Assembly: GCF_005154805.1 (NCBI RefSeq) | Contig: NZ_CP039727.1 | Span: forward strand, 1,795,501-1,859,500 | Origin: Bacillus sp. S3 | GTDB taxonomy: Bacteria; Bacillota; Bacilli; Bacillales; Cytobacillaceae | Length of the DNA stretch: 64,000 nucleotides | Direction of reading: 5' to 3' | Shown: positions 1 to 9,041 of the stretch, in pieces | Layout of the letters: the number at the start of each line of letters is the position of its first letter | How positions within the stretch are numbered: position 1 is the stretch's first letter | Translations under genes and position numbers: made by a program | Notes under the pieces: model-generated | Databases searched by the model: none | What the model saw: the letters and a program-made list of their open reading frames with translations, nothing else | Told to the model about the DNA's origin: nothing

Positions 1-1118
1 ACCAGAACATTTGTCTTACATGGGTTGAGAATGTAATTAAGAATTTTGGTGAAACGGAATTTACGAATGAACTTTTAGAATTTGCCAAAGGACAAATAGA
101 AAAGTCAACAACCTTTGTTGATTTCTTTGCCCACATTATTATGGAACTTTTCAAAGATTATGGGTTATTAATTGTTGATTCCGGGAACAGTGACTTCCGG
201 CAGTTACAAAAGGAATTTTTTACGGAGCAGATTATTCACCATGACGCCATAACCTTCTCGTTATTGGAGCAGCAAAAGCAAATAGAAAAAAAGGGATTTC
301 CTATTACGATTGACGCAAGTGAAAAAGCGGCTAACATCTTCTATTATGATCAAAAGGTGAATGATCGCATTTTGCTTGAATTTGATCGGGAGACCGATCG
401 ATTCGTGGGGAAAAGTGGTGTCATAACGTTCTCGAAAGAGGAATTAGTGGGATTAGCAACTGGAGATCCCGCAAAATTAAGTAATAATGTGGTGACGCGT
501 CCGCTCATGCAGGAATGGCTGTTTCCAACCATCGCCTTTATTGCAGGACCGGGTGAAATTTCCTACTGGGCAGAGCTTAAACTAGTCTTTGAGCATTTTA
601 ACATTAAAATGCCGCCAATTGTTCCCCGTTTGAATATTACGTTCTTGGATCGTTCAGTTGAAACGGATATTTCAGAATTAAATTTGAAGCTGACGGAAGT
701 TTTAAGTAATGGAACGGCGAAGGAAAGGGAACAGTTTTTAGCTGCTATTAAAGATAAAGAATTAGTAGAATTATTTTCAAGGACAATCGAAATGGTAGAG
801 AAGCAATATGCGCTGATTGAGGCCAAAACGGAACAGCTTGACCGTGCGCTTTTACCAATGCTTGCGAAAAATGAAAGTTATGTACGAAAAGAAATTGACT
901 TTATGCTGTTAAAACTCGAAGAAGCGGTAAAGCGGAAGCACGATGTTCAGTTGAAAAAATATGCTCGTGTAGATCTAGCATTACGGCCTGACGGCTTTCC
1001 GCAAGAGCGGGTGTGGAACATATTTTATTATTTAAATCAATATGGTCTAACCTTTATGAATAAATTAATGGCGGGGTCATTTGAATTTGATGGCCGCCAT
1101 AAGGTAATGAAAATATAG
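1..1118 (+). CDS. bshC: BshC, putative bacillithiol cysteine ligase (5'-truncated by window edge)
   Basis: The reading frame is open from base 3 to the TAG at 1116-1118, about 371 residues. The first in-frame ATG at 141 is internal, because the frame continues upstream with protein-like sequence. The family is about 540 residues, so roughly the first third lies outside the window. BshC is assigned to the last step of bacillithiol synthesis, adding cysteine to GlcN-malate in the cytoplasm. The C-terminal part here has the expected helical segment (about 190-290 counted from base 141) and the ending FDGRHKVMKI. The position directly upstream of mraZ matches Bacillus. A terminator follows. Confidence 0.92.
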   Translation, partial: QNICLTWVENVIKNFGETEFTNELLEFAKGQIEKSTTFVDFFAHIIMELFKDYGLLIVDSGNSDFRQLQKEFFTEQIIHHDAITFSLLEQQKQIEKKGFPITIDASEKAANIFYYDQKVNDRILLEFDRETDRFVGKSGVITFSKEELVGLATGDPAKLSNNVVTRPLMQEWLFPTIAFIAGPGEISYWAELKLVFEHFNIKMPPIVPRLNITFLDRSVETDISELNLKLTEVLSNGTAKEREQFLAAIKDKELVELFSRTIEMVEKQYALIEAKTEQLDRALLPMLAKNESYVRKEIDFMLLKLEEAVKRKHDVQLKKYARVDLALRPDGFPQERVWNIFYYLNQYGLTFMNKLMAGSFEFDGRHKVMKI

Positions 1119-1120
1119 GA

Positions 1121-1158
1121 AAAACTCCACCTGAATCGGGTGGAGTTTTATTTTTTTT
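1121..1158 (+). terminator. Intrinsic terminator after bshC
   Basis: A perfect 11-bp stem, AAAACTCCACC (1121-1131) pairing with GGTGGAGTTTT (1139-1149), is followed by a T-run. It lies 3 bases after the bshC stop and separates bshC from the mraZ transcription unit. Confidence 0.92.
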
Positions 1159-1179
1159 ATGAAAAATCTTCAGGTTAAA

Positions 1180-1209
1180 AAAGGATTTTAAGGAATTTGG
1201 GGCGAATAG
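1180..1209 (+). promoter_or_regulatory. Candidate SigH-type promoter for mraZ
   Basis: AAAGGATTT (1180-1188) fits the SigH -35 form RnAGGAwww. GGCGAATAG (1201-1209) fits RnnGAATww except its last base. The 12-base spacer is within the usual range. Transcription would start near 1215, just before the GTGG repeats. This is a pattern match only; a SigA promoter is not obvious in the same interval. Confidence 0.45.
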
Positions 1210-1220
1210 TTTAAAAATAG

Positions 1221-1271
1221 GTGGTGAAAAGTGGGGGAATGTGGTACATTTTTTATAGAAAGTGGGGGTAA
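1221..1271 (+). promoter_or_regulatory. Putative MraZ operator: GTGG repeats with 10-bp phasing
   Basis: GTGGTGAAAA (1221), GTGGGGGAAT (1231) and GTGGTACATT (1241) are three consecutive units of exactly 10 bp sharing GTGG. A fourth copy, GTGGGGGTAA, starts at 1262 and overlaps the mraZ SD. MraZ proteins of other bacteria bind TGGG/GTGG-type direct repeats with about one helical turn per repeat upstream of their own operon. This is therefore the expected autoregulatory site. Confidence 0.7.
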
Positions 1272-1276
1272 TGGGT

Positions 1277-1708
1277 ATGTTCATGGGTGAATACCATCAC
1301 AGCATTGATAATAAAGGCCGCTTGATCGTGCCCTCCAAATTCCGTGATGGACTTGGCGATATGTTTATCATCACCCGTGGATTGGATCAATGTTTGTTTG
1401 GTTACCCAGTTTCGGAGTGGGGGCTGATTGAAGAAAAGTTAAAAGGCCTGCCGCTGACGAAAAAAGATGCCCGTGCTTTTACAAGATTCTTCTTTTCAGG
1501 AGCAACAGAAAGTGAATTGGATAAACAAGGAAGAATTAATATCCCTGCACCACTATTGCAATATGCAAAGTTGGAAAAAGAATGCGTGATCTTAGGTGTT
1601 TCCAATCGAATTGAAATCTGGAGTAAACAGATTTGGGAAGACTATTTTGCACAGTCAGAAGAATCTTTTGCAGAAATTGCAGAAAATATGATTGGCTTTG
1701 ATATATAA
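1277..1708 (+). CDS. mraZ: Transcriptional regulator MraZ
   Basis: 143-residue AbrB-like DNA-binding protein that regulates the dcw cluster. Two tandem SpoVT/AbrB-type half-domains carry the conserved DNKGRLIVP (about residues 11-19) and DKQGRINIP (about 82-90) motifs. The ATG at 1277 (MFMGEYHH) is preferred over the in-frame GTG at 1262 and ATG at 1271, because it gives the family start and length and the G-rich SD at 1263-1269 sits about 7 bases upstream. It is the first gene of the cluster, preceded by GTGG repeats that it probably binds. Downstream rsmH can antagonise MraZ in other species. Confidence 0.95.
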   Translation: MFMGEYHHSIDNKGRLIVPSKFRDGLGDMFIITRGLDQCLFGYPVSEWGLIEEKLKGLPLTKKDARAFTRFFFSGATESELDKQGRINIPAPLLQYAKLEKECVILGVSNRIEIWSKQIWEDYFAQSEESFAEIAENMIGFDI

Positions 1709-1777
1709 TGGATAAGTTATATTAATATATTTTCTGTAATCATGTAATTATGTTCGATTGGAAAAGGTGGTACGAAA

Positions 1778-2710
1778 ATGTTTGAACATACAACTGTGTT
1801 GTTAAACGAAGCTGTTGACGGCTTAAATATTAAGTCAGATGGGATTTACGTAGATTGTACTTTAGGCGGTGCCGGTCATAGTTCCCTCATCCTTTCAAGG
1901 CTTGGTGCGGGAGGTAAACTGTATGCGTTTGACCAGGACGAAACAGCCATTGCAAATGCAAAAGAAAAGTTAGCCGAATATGGAGACCGATTAGTTATTA
2001 TTAAAAGCAATTTCTTATATTTAAAAGAAGAACTTGCGCTTCTTGGAATTAATCATGTTGACGGAGTCCTATATGACTTGGGGGTATCTTCACCGCAGTT
2101 GGATACACCTGAGAGAGGTTTTAGCTACCATCATGATGCACCACTCGATATGAGGATGGACAACGATGCAGACATTTCAGCTTACGATGTCATCAATCAT
2201 TGGTCATATGAAGACTTGGTCCGGATCTTTTTCCGATATGGAGAAGAGAAATTCTCGAAACAAATTGCTCGTAAAATCGAAGCAGCGAGAACCGTAAAAC
2301 CAATCGAAACGACCTTCGAGTTGGTAGAATTGATAAAGGATGGAATTCCCGCACCTGCAAGAAGAAAGGGCGGACATCCGGCGAAGAGAATCTTTCAAGC
2401 AGTCAGAATAGCTGTGAATGATGAACTGGCAGTTTTTGAAAAGTCTTTAAACCAGGCGATTGACTTATTAAATCCAGAGGGAAGAATAAGTGTTATTACT
2501 TTTCATTCATTAGAGGACAGAATTTGTAAGGCAACCTTTAAAAAGGCGAGTGAGATACCGCCTTTACCTCCAGGATTACCCATTATACCTGATGAGTATA
2601 AACCGATTCTAAAGCTAGTTTCTCGTAAACCGATACTTCCATCTGAAGAAGAATTAGAACAAAATAATCGGGCGCGCTCTGCAAAGCTTCGAATTGCTGA
2701 AAAATTATAG
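1778..2710 (+). CDS. rsmH: 16S rRNA (cytosine(1402)-N(4))-methyltransferase RsmH (MraW)
   Basis: 310 residues. It N4-methylates C1402 in the decoding centre of 16S rRNA using S-adenosylmethionine. The SAM-binding loop [10 protein letters not shown] (about residues 26-35) and the substrate motif [11 protein letters not shown] (about 98-108) are visible, as is the C-terminal [14 protein letters not shown] typical of the family. The SD AAAGGTGG precedes the ATG. It lies 69 bases after mraZ with no terminator, so co-transcription is likely. Confidence 0.97.
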   Translation: MFEHTTVLLNEAVDGLNIKSDGIYVDCTLGGAGHSSLILSRLGAGGKLYAFDQDETAIANAKEKLAEYGDRLVIIKSNFLYLKEELALLGINHVDGVLYDLGVSSPQLDTPERGFSYHHDAPLDMRMDNDADISAYDVINHWSYEDLVRIFFRYGEEKFSKQIARKIEAARTVKPIETTFELVELIKDGIPAPARRKGGHPAKRIFQAVRIAVNDELAVFEKSLNQAIDLLNPEGRISVITFHSLEDRICKATFKKASEIPPLPPGLPIIPDEYKPILKLVSRKPILPSEEELEQNNRARSAKLRIAEKL

Positions 2711-2735
2711 ATAATAAAATCTGGAGGGGAAACGA

Positions 2736-3095
2736 TTGAGTAATCTTGCGAGAAAATTTTTAGAACAGCAACAAACAGAACAGACAATTCAAACAAAAAG
2801 ACAAGTAAAAATTAAAAAATCGTGGCTCACTCCGGGCGAAAAAATTATTGGAGTCGTATTTGCCGGAATGGTTTGTTTTGGGGCAATCCATCTTATTTCT
2901 ACCCAATCAGAAATTTATGAAGTAAACAAGGACATTCAATCAGTTGAAGGAAAGATTAACGAGCAGGAAAAGGTAAATAGGGACTTAAAGGTTCAAGTAA
3001 GCGAATTAAGTTCATACGAACGGATTTTTGAAAAGGCTAAGCAAATGGGCCTGTTAATAAACGAAAATGACGTCAAGGTTGTGCAGGAAAGATGA
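2736..3095 (+). CDS. ftsL: Cell division protein FtsL
   Basis: 119-residue bitopic divisome protein. A basic cytoplasmic N-terminus is followed by one membrane segment (about 36-56, IIGVVFAGMVCFGAIHLIS) and an extracellular coiled coil (about 57-100) that pairs with DivIC and DivIB. The start is TTG at 2736, six bases after SD GGAGGGG (2723-2729). The stop overlaps the pbpB start (ATGA at 3092-3095), which indicates translational coupling. FtsL is poorly conserved in sequence, so the call rests on topology and the rsmH-ftsL-pbpB position. Confidence 0.93.
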   Translation: MSNLARKFLEQQQTEQTIQTKRQVKIKKSWLTPGEKIIGVVFAGMVCFGAIHLISTQSEIYEVNKDIQSVEGKINEQEKVNRDLKVQVSELSSYERIFEKAKQMGLLINENDVKVVQER

Positions 3096-5335
3096 ACAAG
3101 AAACAGCCAAATATGAATGTAGGAGCAGCCATATTATTCGGATTATTCGGCCTGCTCTTTTTTGTATTGATTTTCAGGTATTTTTCGATTCAAATAACAG
3201 GTGAAGTCAGTGGACAGCCCCTCGCTGCGAAGGCGCAGCAAAAATATGGCAGGGAGGGAACCCTGCAGGCATCAAGGGGGATGATCTTTGACCGGAATGG
3301 CGTGGTGGTAGCGGAGGATACAGCTGCCTATAAACTGGTCGCCATTTTGAATAAAAAGATGACTACAAATCCTAAAAAGCCGCAGCACGTTAAGGACCCA
3401 CGTAAAACGGCACAGGAACTTGCCAAATACATTAAAATGGATGAATCAGAGATTTATAGCATTCTAACGAATGGAATCGAAAAGAACAGGTTCCAGGTTG
3501 AATTTGGCAAGGCGGGCAAAGACATAACGTACGATATAAAGAAAAAAATTGAGGGCTTAGAACTTCCGGGGATTACTTTTTCCCGTGACTCCAAACGGTT
3601 CTATCCAAATGGCATTTTTGCATCCCATTTAGTTGGTTATGCAGACCGAATTGAACAAAAGAATGAGACCTATAAATCTGTAGGAAAAATGGGGATAGAA
3701 AAAGCCCTGAACGATGAGTTAACAGGGAAAAATGGCCAAATTAATTATGAAAGTGATTTATGGGGATATATCCTTCCGGATGGAAAGGAAAAGATTACTC
3801 CGGCACAAAATGGAAATGATATATACTTGACAATTGACCAAAAAATTCAAACGTTTTTAGAAGATGCGATGGATACTGTGGTAAAAGAGTATAAACCGAA
3901 AAAGATAATCGCAATTGTCGCCGACCCGAAAACAGGTGAAATTCTGGCGATGGGTCAACGGCCATCCTTCCACCCGAAAACAAAAGAGGGAATCGAAAAC
4001 AGCTGGCATAATGAAGCAATTGAAACATCCTTTGAACCAGGCTCAACGATGAAGATTTTCACACTTGCTGCAGCTGTCCAAGAAAATAAATTTAACCCAA
4101 ATGAAATCTATCAATCCGGTTCTTATCGGGTGACTGAAAAATCTCAGGCGATCCATGATCATAATGGTTCTGGCTGGGGACCGATTAGCTATCTCGAAGG
4201 TGTTCAGCGCTCATCGAATACAGCTTTTGCTAAAATTGCCAATGAAAAGTTGGGATTTGAAAAATTTCGAGAATATTTAACGAAATTTGGCTTTGATAAA
4301 CCGACTGGGATTGCACTTCCGGATGAAACTTCAGGGAAGATTCAATTTACCTATCCGATTGAAAAAATCACTACCGCTTATGGGCAGGGTACGGCCATTA
4401 CCCCGATTCAACAAATTCAAGCAGCTACCGCGATTGCTAATGACGGGAAAATGATGAAGCCTCAGGTGGTTAAAGAAATTGTCAACCATGATACCGGTGA
4501 AACAATAAAGGAGGTTGCACCGGAAGTTGTATCAACACCGATATCGGCTGAAACAGCGAAAGAAGTGCGTGATATTCTGGAAACGGTTGTAACCTCTCCT
4601 AAAGGGACGGGAGGACGTTACAAAATTGATGGCTATAGTGTAGCGGGTAAGACTGGAACGGCAAATATCCCGGGCCCGAATGGAAAGTATTTATCCGGAG
4701 TTAATAATTATATATTTTCATTTCTAGGTATGGCACCGAAAGAAAATCCGAAATTAATTGTTTATGTAGCCGTTCAACAGCCTGAAGGATTAGAAAATTA
4801 TGGTCAAGGGGCGATTCCTGTTTCCATGATTTTTAACCCTGTAATGAAAAATAGTCTGCATTATTTAAATATCCAGCCTTCCACGCTTGAAAAGGCTGTG
4901 GTAAACAAACTATCAAATCTTAAGGGAAAATCAGTCGAGGAAGCTGTCAAAAAGCTAAAAGAAACTGGCTTTGAAACGGTTGTCCTTGGAAATGGAACAT
5001 CCGTGGTTGGACAGCAGCCACAGGCGGGGACAGTCGTTTTAGAGGGTGAGAAGGTCATCCTCCAAACAGATGGTGAACTCACGGCTCCGGACATGACAGG
5101 CTGGTCATTAAGAGATGTGATGAAAGTTGCTAATCTGGCCGGATTAAAGTTAAGTTCAAAGGGCATGGGCTATGTCACCGGGCAAAATATTACCCAAGGA
5201 GCACTTTTACGCAAAGGAGATTTCCTTATTGTTGATTTGAAAACCCCTGAAGAATTATGGAATCAAGAATTAAATGCCAAAAATGGTGAAACTGGAAATA
5301 CTGATAATGAAGAAGAGGAAAAGGTGCAAGATTAA
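3092..5335 (+). CDS. pbpB: Penicillin-binding protein 2B (FtsI-type septal transpeptidase) with PASTA domains
   Basis: 747-residue class B PBP that crosslinks septal peptidoglycan. It has an N-terminal membrane anchor (about 11-31), a dimerisation domain, then a transpeptidase domain with SxxK (Ser318, EPGSTMK), SxN (SSN, 374-376) and KTGT (from Lys520). Two PASTA repeats occupy about 605-735, and an acidic tail follows. The start overlaps the ftsL stop. A strong terminator follows, so pbpB closes the mraZ-rsmH-ftsL-pbpB unit. Its downstream neighbour SpoVD is a sporulation paralogue. Confidence 0.97.
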   Translation: MNKKQPNMNVGAAILFGLFGLLFFVLIFRYFSIQITGEVSGQPLAAKAQQKYGREGTLQASRGMIFDRNGVVVAEDTAAYKLVAILNKKMTTNPKKPQHVKDPRKTAQELAKYIKMDESEIYSILTNGIEKNRFQVEFGKAGKDITYDIKKKIEGLELPGITFSRDSKRFYPNGIFASHLVGYADRIEQKNETYKSVGKMGIEKALNDELTGKNGQINYESDLWGYILPDGKEKITPAQNGNDIYLTIDQKIQTFLEDAMDTVVKEYKPKKIIAIVADPKTGEILAMGQRPSFHPKTKEGIENSWHNEAIETSFEPGSTMKIFTLAAAVQENKFNPNEIYQSGSYRVTEKSQAIHDHNGSGWGPISYLEGVQRSSNTAFAKIANEKLGFEKFREYLTKFGFDKPTGIALPDETSGKIQFTYPIEKITTAYGQGTAITPIQQIQAATAIANDGKMMKPQVVKEIVNHDTGETIKEVAPEVVSTPISAETAKEVRDILETVVTSPKGTGGRYKIDGYSVAGKTGTANIPGPNGKYLSGVNNYIFSFLGMAPKENPKLIVYVAVQQPEGLENYGQGAIPVSMIFNPVMKNSLHYLNIQPSTLEKAVVNKLSNLKGKSVEEAVKKLKETGFETVVLGNGTSVVGQQPQAGTVVLEGEKVILQTDGELTAPDMTGWSLRDVMKVANLAGLKLSSKGMGYVTGQNITQGALLRKGDFLIVDLKTPEELWNQELNAKNGETGNTDNEEEEKVQD

Positions 5336-5338
5336 CGA

Positions 5339-5368
5339 AAAAATCCCGCTTTTTAAGCGGGATTTTTG
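5339..5368 (+). terminator. Intrinsic terminator after pbpB
   Basis: A perfect 13-bp stem, AAAAATCCCGCTT (5339-5351) pairing with AAGCGGGATTTTT (5355-5367), encloses a 3-base loop. It starts 3 bases after the pbpB stop. The A and T runs on both sides could let it act in both directions. Confidence 0.95.
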
Positions 5369-5469
5369 CTGTTTACGGGGAGTTGGCACTGGTCTAAACG
5401 AAAAGGTACAAGCATATTAATGAACGATAAAGGAATTTGAATGCTTGATAAGGGAGGATCATTCATTGT

Positions 5470-7389
5470 ATGCGTGTTTCTAATGTTACTGTCCGTAAAC
5501 GGCTAATGATTGCACTATTCGTTGGAATTCTAACCTTCTTGATTATTGATGTTCGGCTGGGGTATGTCCAGTTTGTCCTCGGTGATATGCTGACTGATCG
5601 AGCGAAAGGCTTATGGAGCAGGAATATCCCTTTTGAACCGGAGCGCGGAAAAATTGTTGACCGGAATGGGGTGGCATTAGCAACGAATATTAGCGCACCT
5701 ACCGTTTATGTCATTCCGAGGCAAGTGAAAGATCCGGCAGCTACTGCTGAAAAGCTGGCGGCCGTGCTAGGTATGCCAAAGGATAAGGCATACCGTGATA
5801 TTACAAAAGGTGCTTCCTCCGTTCGAATAAAGGAAGGAAGGAAAATATCGCACGAAAAAGCAAAAGAAATCAGAGCACTTAACCTTGAAGGGGTTTATAT
5901 AGGCGAGGACTCAAAGCGGCATTATCCAAATGGAAGTTACCTTTCTCATGTTCTTGGGTTTACCGGAGTGGACAACCAAGGTTTAATGGGTCTTGAGCAG
6001 TACTATGATAAAGAGTTAAATGGTGAACGCGGCGCCGTTAAATTTTACGCCAATGCCAAAGGCGAAAGAATGAACGACATGGCCGATGATTACGAGCATC
6101 CGGTAAATGGCCTTGATTTGAAATTAACGATTGATTCTAAAATCCAAACAATTATCGAACGAGAACTCGATATTGCTGAGGCAAAATATAATCCAGATGG
6201 CATTGTAGCCATTGCCATGAATCCCAACAATGGCGAAATATTAGGGATGTCAAGCCGGCCGACGTTTGACCCGGCTAATTTCCGAAATGTTCCGCAAGAG
6301 GTTTATAATCGAAACCTACCGGTATGGTCTACCTATGAACCTGGATCCACCTTTAAAATTATTACCCTCGCAGCGGCACTGAATGAAGGAAAAGTGGATT
6401 TGGAAGAAGATCATTTTCATGATTCAGGTTCTGTCCAAGTGGCAGGAGCAAGATTAAAATGCTGGAAAAGAGGCGGTCATGGCAGCCAGACCATGTTGGA
6501 AGTGGTTCAAAATTCCTGTAACCCCGGATTTGTGGAAATGGGAGATCGTTTAGGGAAAGAAAAGCTCTTTAAATATATTAAGGATTTTGGTTTTGGCCAA
6601 AAAACAGGAATAGACTTACAAGGGGAAGGTACGGGAATTTTATTTAATATGAACCGGGTTGGTCCTGTTGAACAAGCAACAACCGCTTTTGGACAGGGGG
6701 TATCGGTTACACCCATTCAGCAGGTAACGGCGGTTTCCGCTGCCATTAATGGTGGAATACTTTACAAACCGTTTATTGCCAAGGAGTTAATTGATCCAGT
6801 TACGAAGGAAATAGTAATGAGAAATACTCCCGTAGAAAAAAGACGAGTGATTACGGAGGAAACATCGAAGGAAATTCGCCATGCCCTTGAAAGTGTTGTG
6901 GCCCAGGGGACAGGAGGCAGAGCATTTATTGAAGGCTATCGTGTTGGTGGAAAAACTGGAACGGCGCAAAAAGCACAGGGTGGGAGATATTTAGAAAATA
7001 ACTTTATCGTTTCCTTTATCGGCTTTGCTCCAGCTGATGACCCTCAGATCGTTGTTTATGTTGCAGTTGATAATCCAAAAGGAGTGACGGCTTTTGGAGG
7101 TACTGTCAGTGCGCCAATCGTCGGAAGTATTATGAAGGATGGTTTAAGTGCAATTGGAGTAGAACCGCGAAAGGATCAAATTGAAAAAGAAATTAAATGG
7201 CCAGATACACCACTTTTAACATTACCTGATTTTGTTGGCTTAACGAAAAGCGAACTTCAAGAGCAGATGATTAATTTAAGGATAGATGCCAGCGGGGAAG
7301 GCGATGTTGTTGTTAGACAATCTCCAAAACCTGGCACAAAGGTAAAGGATGGATCAAAAATTAGACTTTACTTTGGTAAAGGCGATTAA
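5470..7389 (+). CDS. spoVD: Stage V sporulation protein D (class B PBP, spore cortex)
   Basis: 639-residue class B transpeptidase needed for cortex peptidoglycan in B. subtilis, where it works with SpoVE. An N-terminal membrane segment (about 11-31) precedes the dimerisation domain. The active-site motifs are EPGSTFK (Ser293), SCN in NSCNPGF, and KTGT (from Lys495). One PASTA domain lies at the C-terminus (about 580-637). The ATG at 5470 gives the family start MRVSNVTVRKR; SD GGGAGG lies upstream. The upstream terminator and 134-base gap imply its own promoter, expected to be SigE-type, but I cannot define it. Confidence 0.96.
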   Translation: MRVSNVTVRKRLMIALFVGILTFLIIDVRLGYVQFVLGDMLTDRAKGLWSRNIPFEPERGKIVDRNGVALATNISAPTVYVIPRQVKDPAATAEKLAAVLGMPKDKAYRDITKGASSVRIKEGRKISHEKAKEIRALNLEGVYIGEDSKRHYPNGSYLSHVLGFTGVDNQGLMGLEQYYDKELNGERGAVKFYANAKGERMNDMADDYEHPVNGLDLKLTIDSKIQTIIERELDIAEAKYNPDGIVAIAMNPNNGEILGMSSRPTFDPANFRNVPQEVYNRNLPVWSTYEPGSTFKIITLAAALNEGKVDLEEDHFHDSGSVQVAGARLKCWKRGGHGSQTMLEVVQNSCNPGFVEMGDRLGKEKLFKYIKDFGFGQKTGIDLQGEGTGILFNMNRVGPVEQATTAFGQGVSVTPIQQVTAVSAAINGGILYKPFIAKELIDPVTKEIVMRNTPVEKRRVITEETSKEIRHALESVVAQGTGGRAFIEGYRVGGKTGTAQKAQGGRYLENNFIVSFIGFAPADDPQIVVYVAVDNPKGVTAFGGTVSAPIVGSIMKDGLSAIGVEPRKDQIEKEIKWPDTPLLTLPDFVGLTKSELQEQMINLRIDASGEGDVVVRQSPKPGTKVKDGSKIRLYFGKGD

Positions 7390-7412
7390 TAAAAAAAATA
7401 AGGAAAATGAAA

Positions 7413-7450
7413 GGGCGCCGGAATTTATTCCGCCGCCTAAAATTTTATTA
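7413..7450 (+). terminator. Probable terminator after spoVD
   Basis: Inverted repeat GGCGCCGGAAT (7414-7424) pairs with ATTCCGCCGCC (7427-7437) with one C-C mismatch and a 2-base loop. It is followed by an imperfect T-rich stretch. The weak T-run lowers confidence. Confidence 0.55.
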
Positions 7451-7468
7451 AGCTTTGATTACTAAATG

Positions 7469-7501
7469 GTAAAATAAAATGATTTAATGTAAAATAAGAT
7501 G
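7469..7501 (+). repeat. 13-bp direct repeat upstream of murE
   Basis: GTAAAATAAAATG (7469-7481) and GTAAAATAAGATG (7489-7501) differ at one base and are 20 bp apart. They lie in the 189-base spoVD-murE gap after the hairpin, where the murE promoter should be. The AT-rich TAAAAT units could be alternative -10 elements, but no good -35 box is paired with them. Confidence 0.5.
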
Positions 7502-7578
7502 GAACTTTCTTCAGAAGGTCTTTAGGTAAATACTGGTAAACAATTGATTTGTACGGTAATGAGAGGATTTGAGAGAAA

Positions 7579-9039
7579 ATGAAGCTACAAAAGCTGCTTA
7601 AGTATTTGCATCCCATTCATCCTTTTAAGGTGGACGACCCGGAAATTACTTCGATTGAAAATGATAACCGGAAGGTGCAAAAGGGGAGCTTGTTTATTTG
7701 TATTAAAGGATACACAGTTGACGGCCATGATTTTGCCGCATCCGCTGTAAAAAATGGGGCAGCGGCAATACTTGCTGAGCGTCCGTTAGACCTTGAAGTT
7801 CCTGTTATCATTGTAAAAGATACCACACGAGCAATGGCGGTGCTCGCGAATGCCTTCTACGGCCAGCCTACAAAAAAGCTGCATTTAATTGGCATTACAG
7901 GAACGAACGGAAAAACAACAACAAGTCATTTGATTGAAAAAATATTTACCGATGCAAGCAAAAAAACAGGCTTGATTGGTACAATGTACACAAAAATAGC
8001 TGACCGGATTATAGAAACGAAAAACACAACACCAGAAAGCTTAACACTTCAAAAAACATTTCAACAAATGGTTGATTCCGGTGTCAGTCATGCGGTAATG
8101 GAGGTTTCATCACATGCCCTTGATTTAGGAAGGGTTCATGGTTGTGATTTTGATGTTGCAGTATTCACAAACCTAACACAAGATCACCTGGATTATCATA
8201 AATCAATGGAGGAATATAAACGCGCGAAAAGCTTATTGTTTGCCCAGCTTGGCAATACTTTTGACGATAATAAACCAAAATTCGCTGTCTTAAATGCAGA
8301 TGATCCTGCATCAGAAATGTATAGCAGGTCGACGGCGGCACATGTGGTTACATACGGAATCGATCAGAAGGCAGATGTTCAGGCAGAGCATATACATATG
8401 ACTCCTAAAGGGACTAATTTCGATCTTATAATGGGGGGTACCGTCTATCCCATCAACATGCAGTTAATTGGAAAATTTAGTGTCTATAATGTTTTAGCAA
8501 GTATCACTGCTGCATTAGTCTCAGGGATTGCGATCCAGGACATTATCGATTCAATCGAAGGTGTCGAAGGAGTAGCCGGAAGGTTTGAACTTGTAAATGC
8601 CGGTCAGGATTTTACAGTGATTGTTGATTATGCACATACACCGGATAGCCTCGAAAATGTATTAAAAACGATTCAGCATTTCGCGAACAAAAAGATTTTT
8701 GTCATTGTCGGCTGCGGCGGAGACCGTGACCGCACAAAACGGCCATTGATGGCGAAGATTGCCTGCCATCTAGCTACTAACCCTATTTTTACATCGGATA
8801 ATCCAAGAAGTGAAGATCCGCTGGCAATATTGAAGGAAATGGAAGAAGGTGTGCCGGATGAAACATACCAAGTCATACCGGATCGCAAGGAAGCTATTTA
8901 TACTGCTGTTAATCAGGCAGAAGCAGGAGATGTCATTTTAATCGCCGGAAAGGGACATGAAACCTATCAAACCATTGGCAGTGTAGTCCATGACTTTGAT
9001 GACCGTCTTGTTGCTAAGGAAGCAATTGAGGAGAGATAG
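7579..9039 (+). CDS. murE: UDP-N-acetylmuramoyl-L-alanyl-D-glutamate--2,6-diaminopimelate ligase
   Basis: 486 residues. It adds meso-diaminopimelate to UDP-MurNAc-L-Ala-D-Glu in the cytoplasm with ATP. A UDP-binding N-domain ([20 protein letters not shown]) is followed by the Mur ATP loop GTNGKTTT (108-115), the central domain and the C-terminal ligase domain. DNPR at 407-410 is the signature for meso-DAP rather than lysine, so the cell wall should be of the A1-gamma type. The next gene starts 2 bases after the stop, which suggests coupling. Confidence 0.97.
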   Translation: MKLQKLLKYLHPIHPFKVDDPEITSIENDNRKVQKGSLFICIKGYTVDGHDFAASAVKNGAAAILAERPLDLEVPVIIVKDTTRAMAVLANAFYGQPTKKLHLIGITGTNGKTTTSHLIEKIFTDASKKTGLIGTMYTKIADRIIETKNTTPESLTLQKTFQQMVDSGVSHAVMEVSSHALDLGRVHGCDFDVAVFTNLTQDHLDYHKSMEEYKRAKSLLFAQLGNTFDDNKPKFAVLNADDPASEMYSRSTAAHVVTYGIDQKADVQAEHIHMTPKGTNFDLIMGGTVYPINMQLIGKFSVYNVLASITAALVSGIAIQDIIDSIEGVEGVAGRFELVNAGQDFTVIVDYAHTPDSLENVLKTIQHFANKKIFVIVGCGGDRDRTKRPLMAKIACHLATNPIFTSDNPRSEDPLAILKEMEEGVPDETYQVIPDRKEAIYTAVNQAEAGDVILIAGKGHETYQTIGSVVHDFDDRLVAKEAIEER

Positions 9040-9041
9040 CT

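Noticed and set aside
1262-1276. Alternative mraZ starts at GTG 1262 and ATG 1271
   Set aside because: Homologues begin MFMGEY, and the G-rich SD would lie inside the longer form.
5393-5421. Possible SigE promoter for spoVD (CATATTAAT at 5413-5421)
   Set aside because: The -10 resemblance is partial and no convincing -35 element is correctly spaced.
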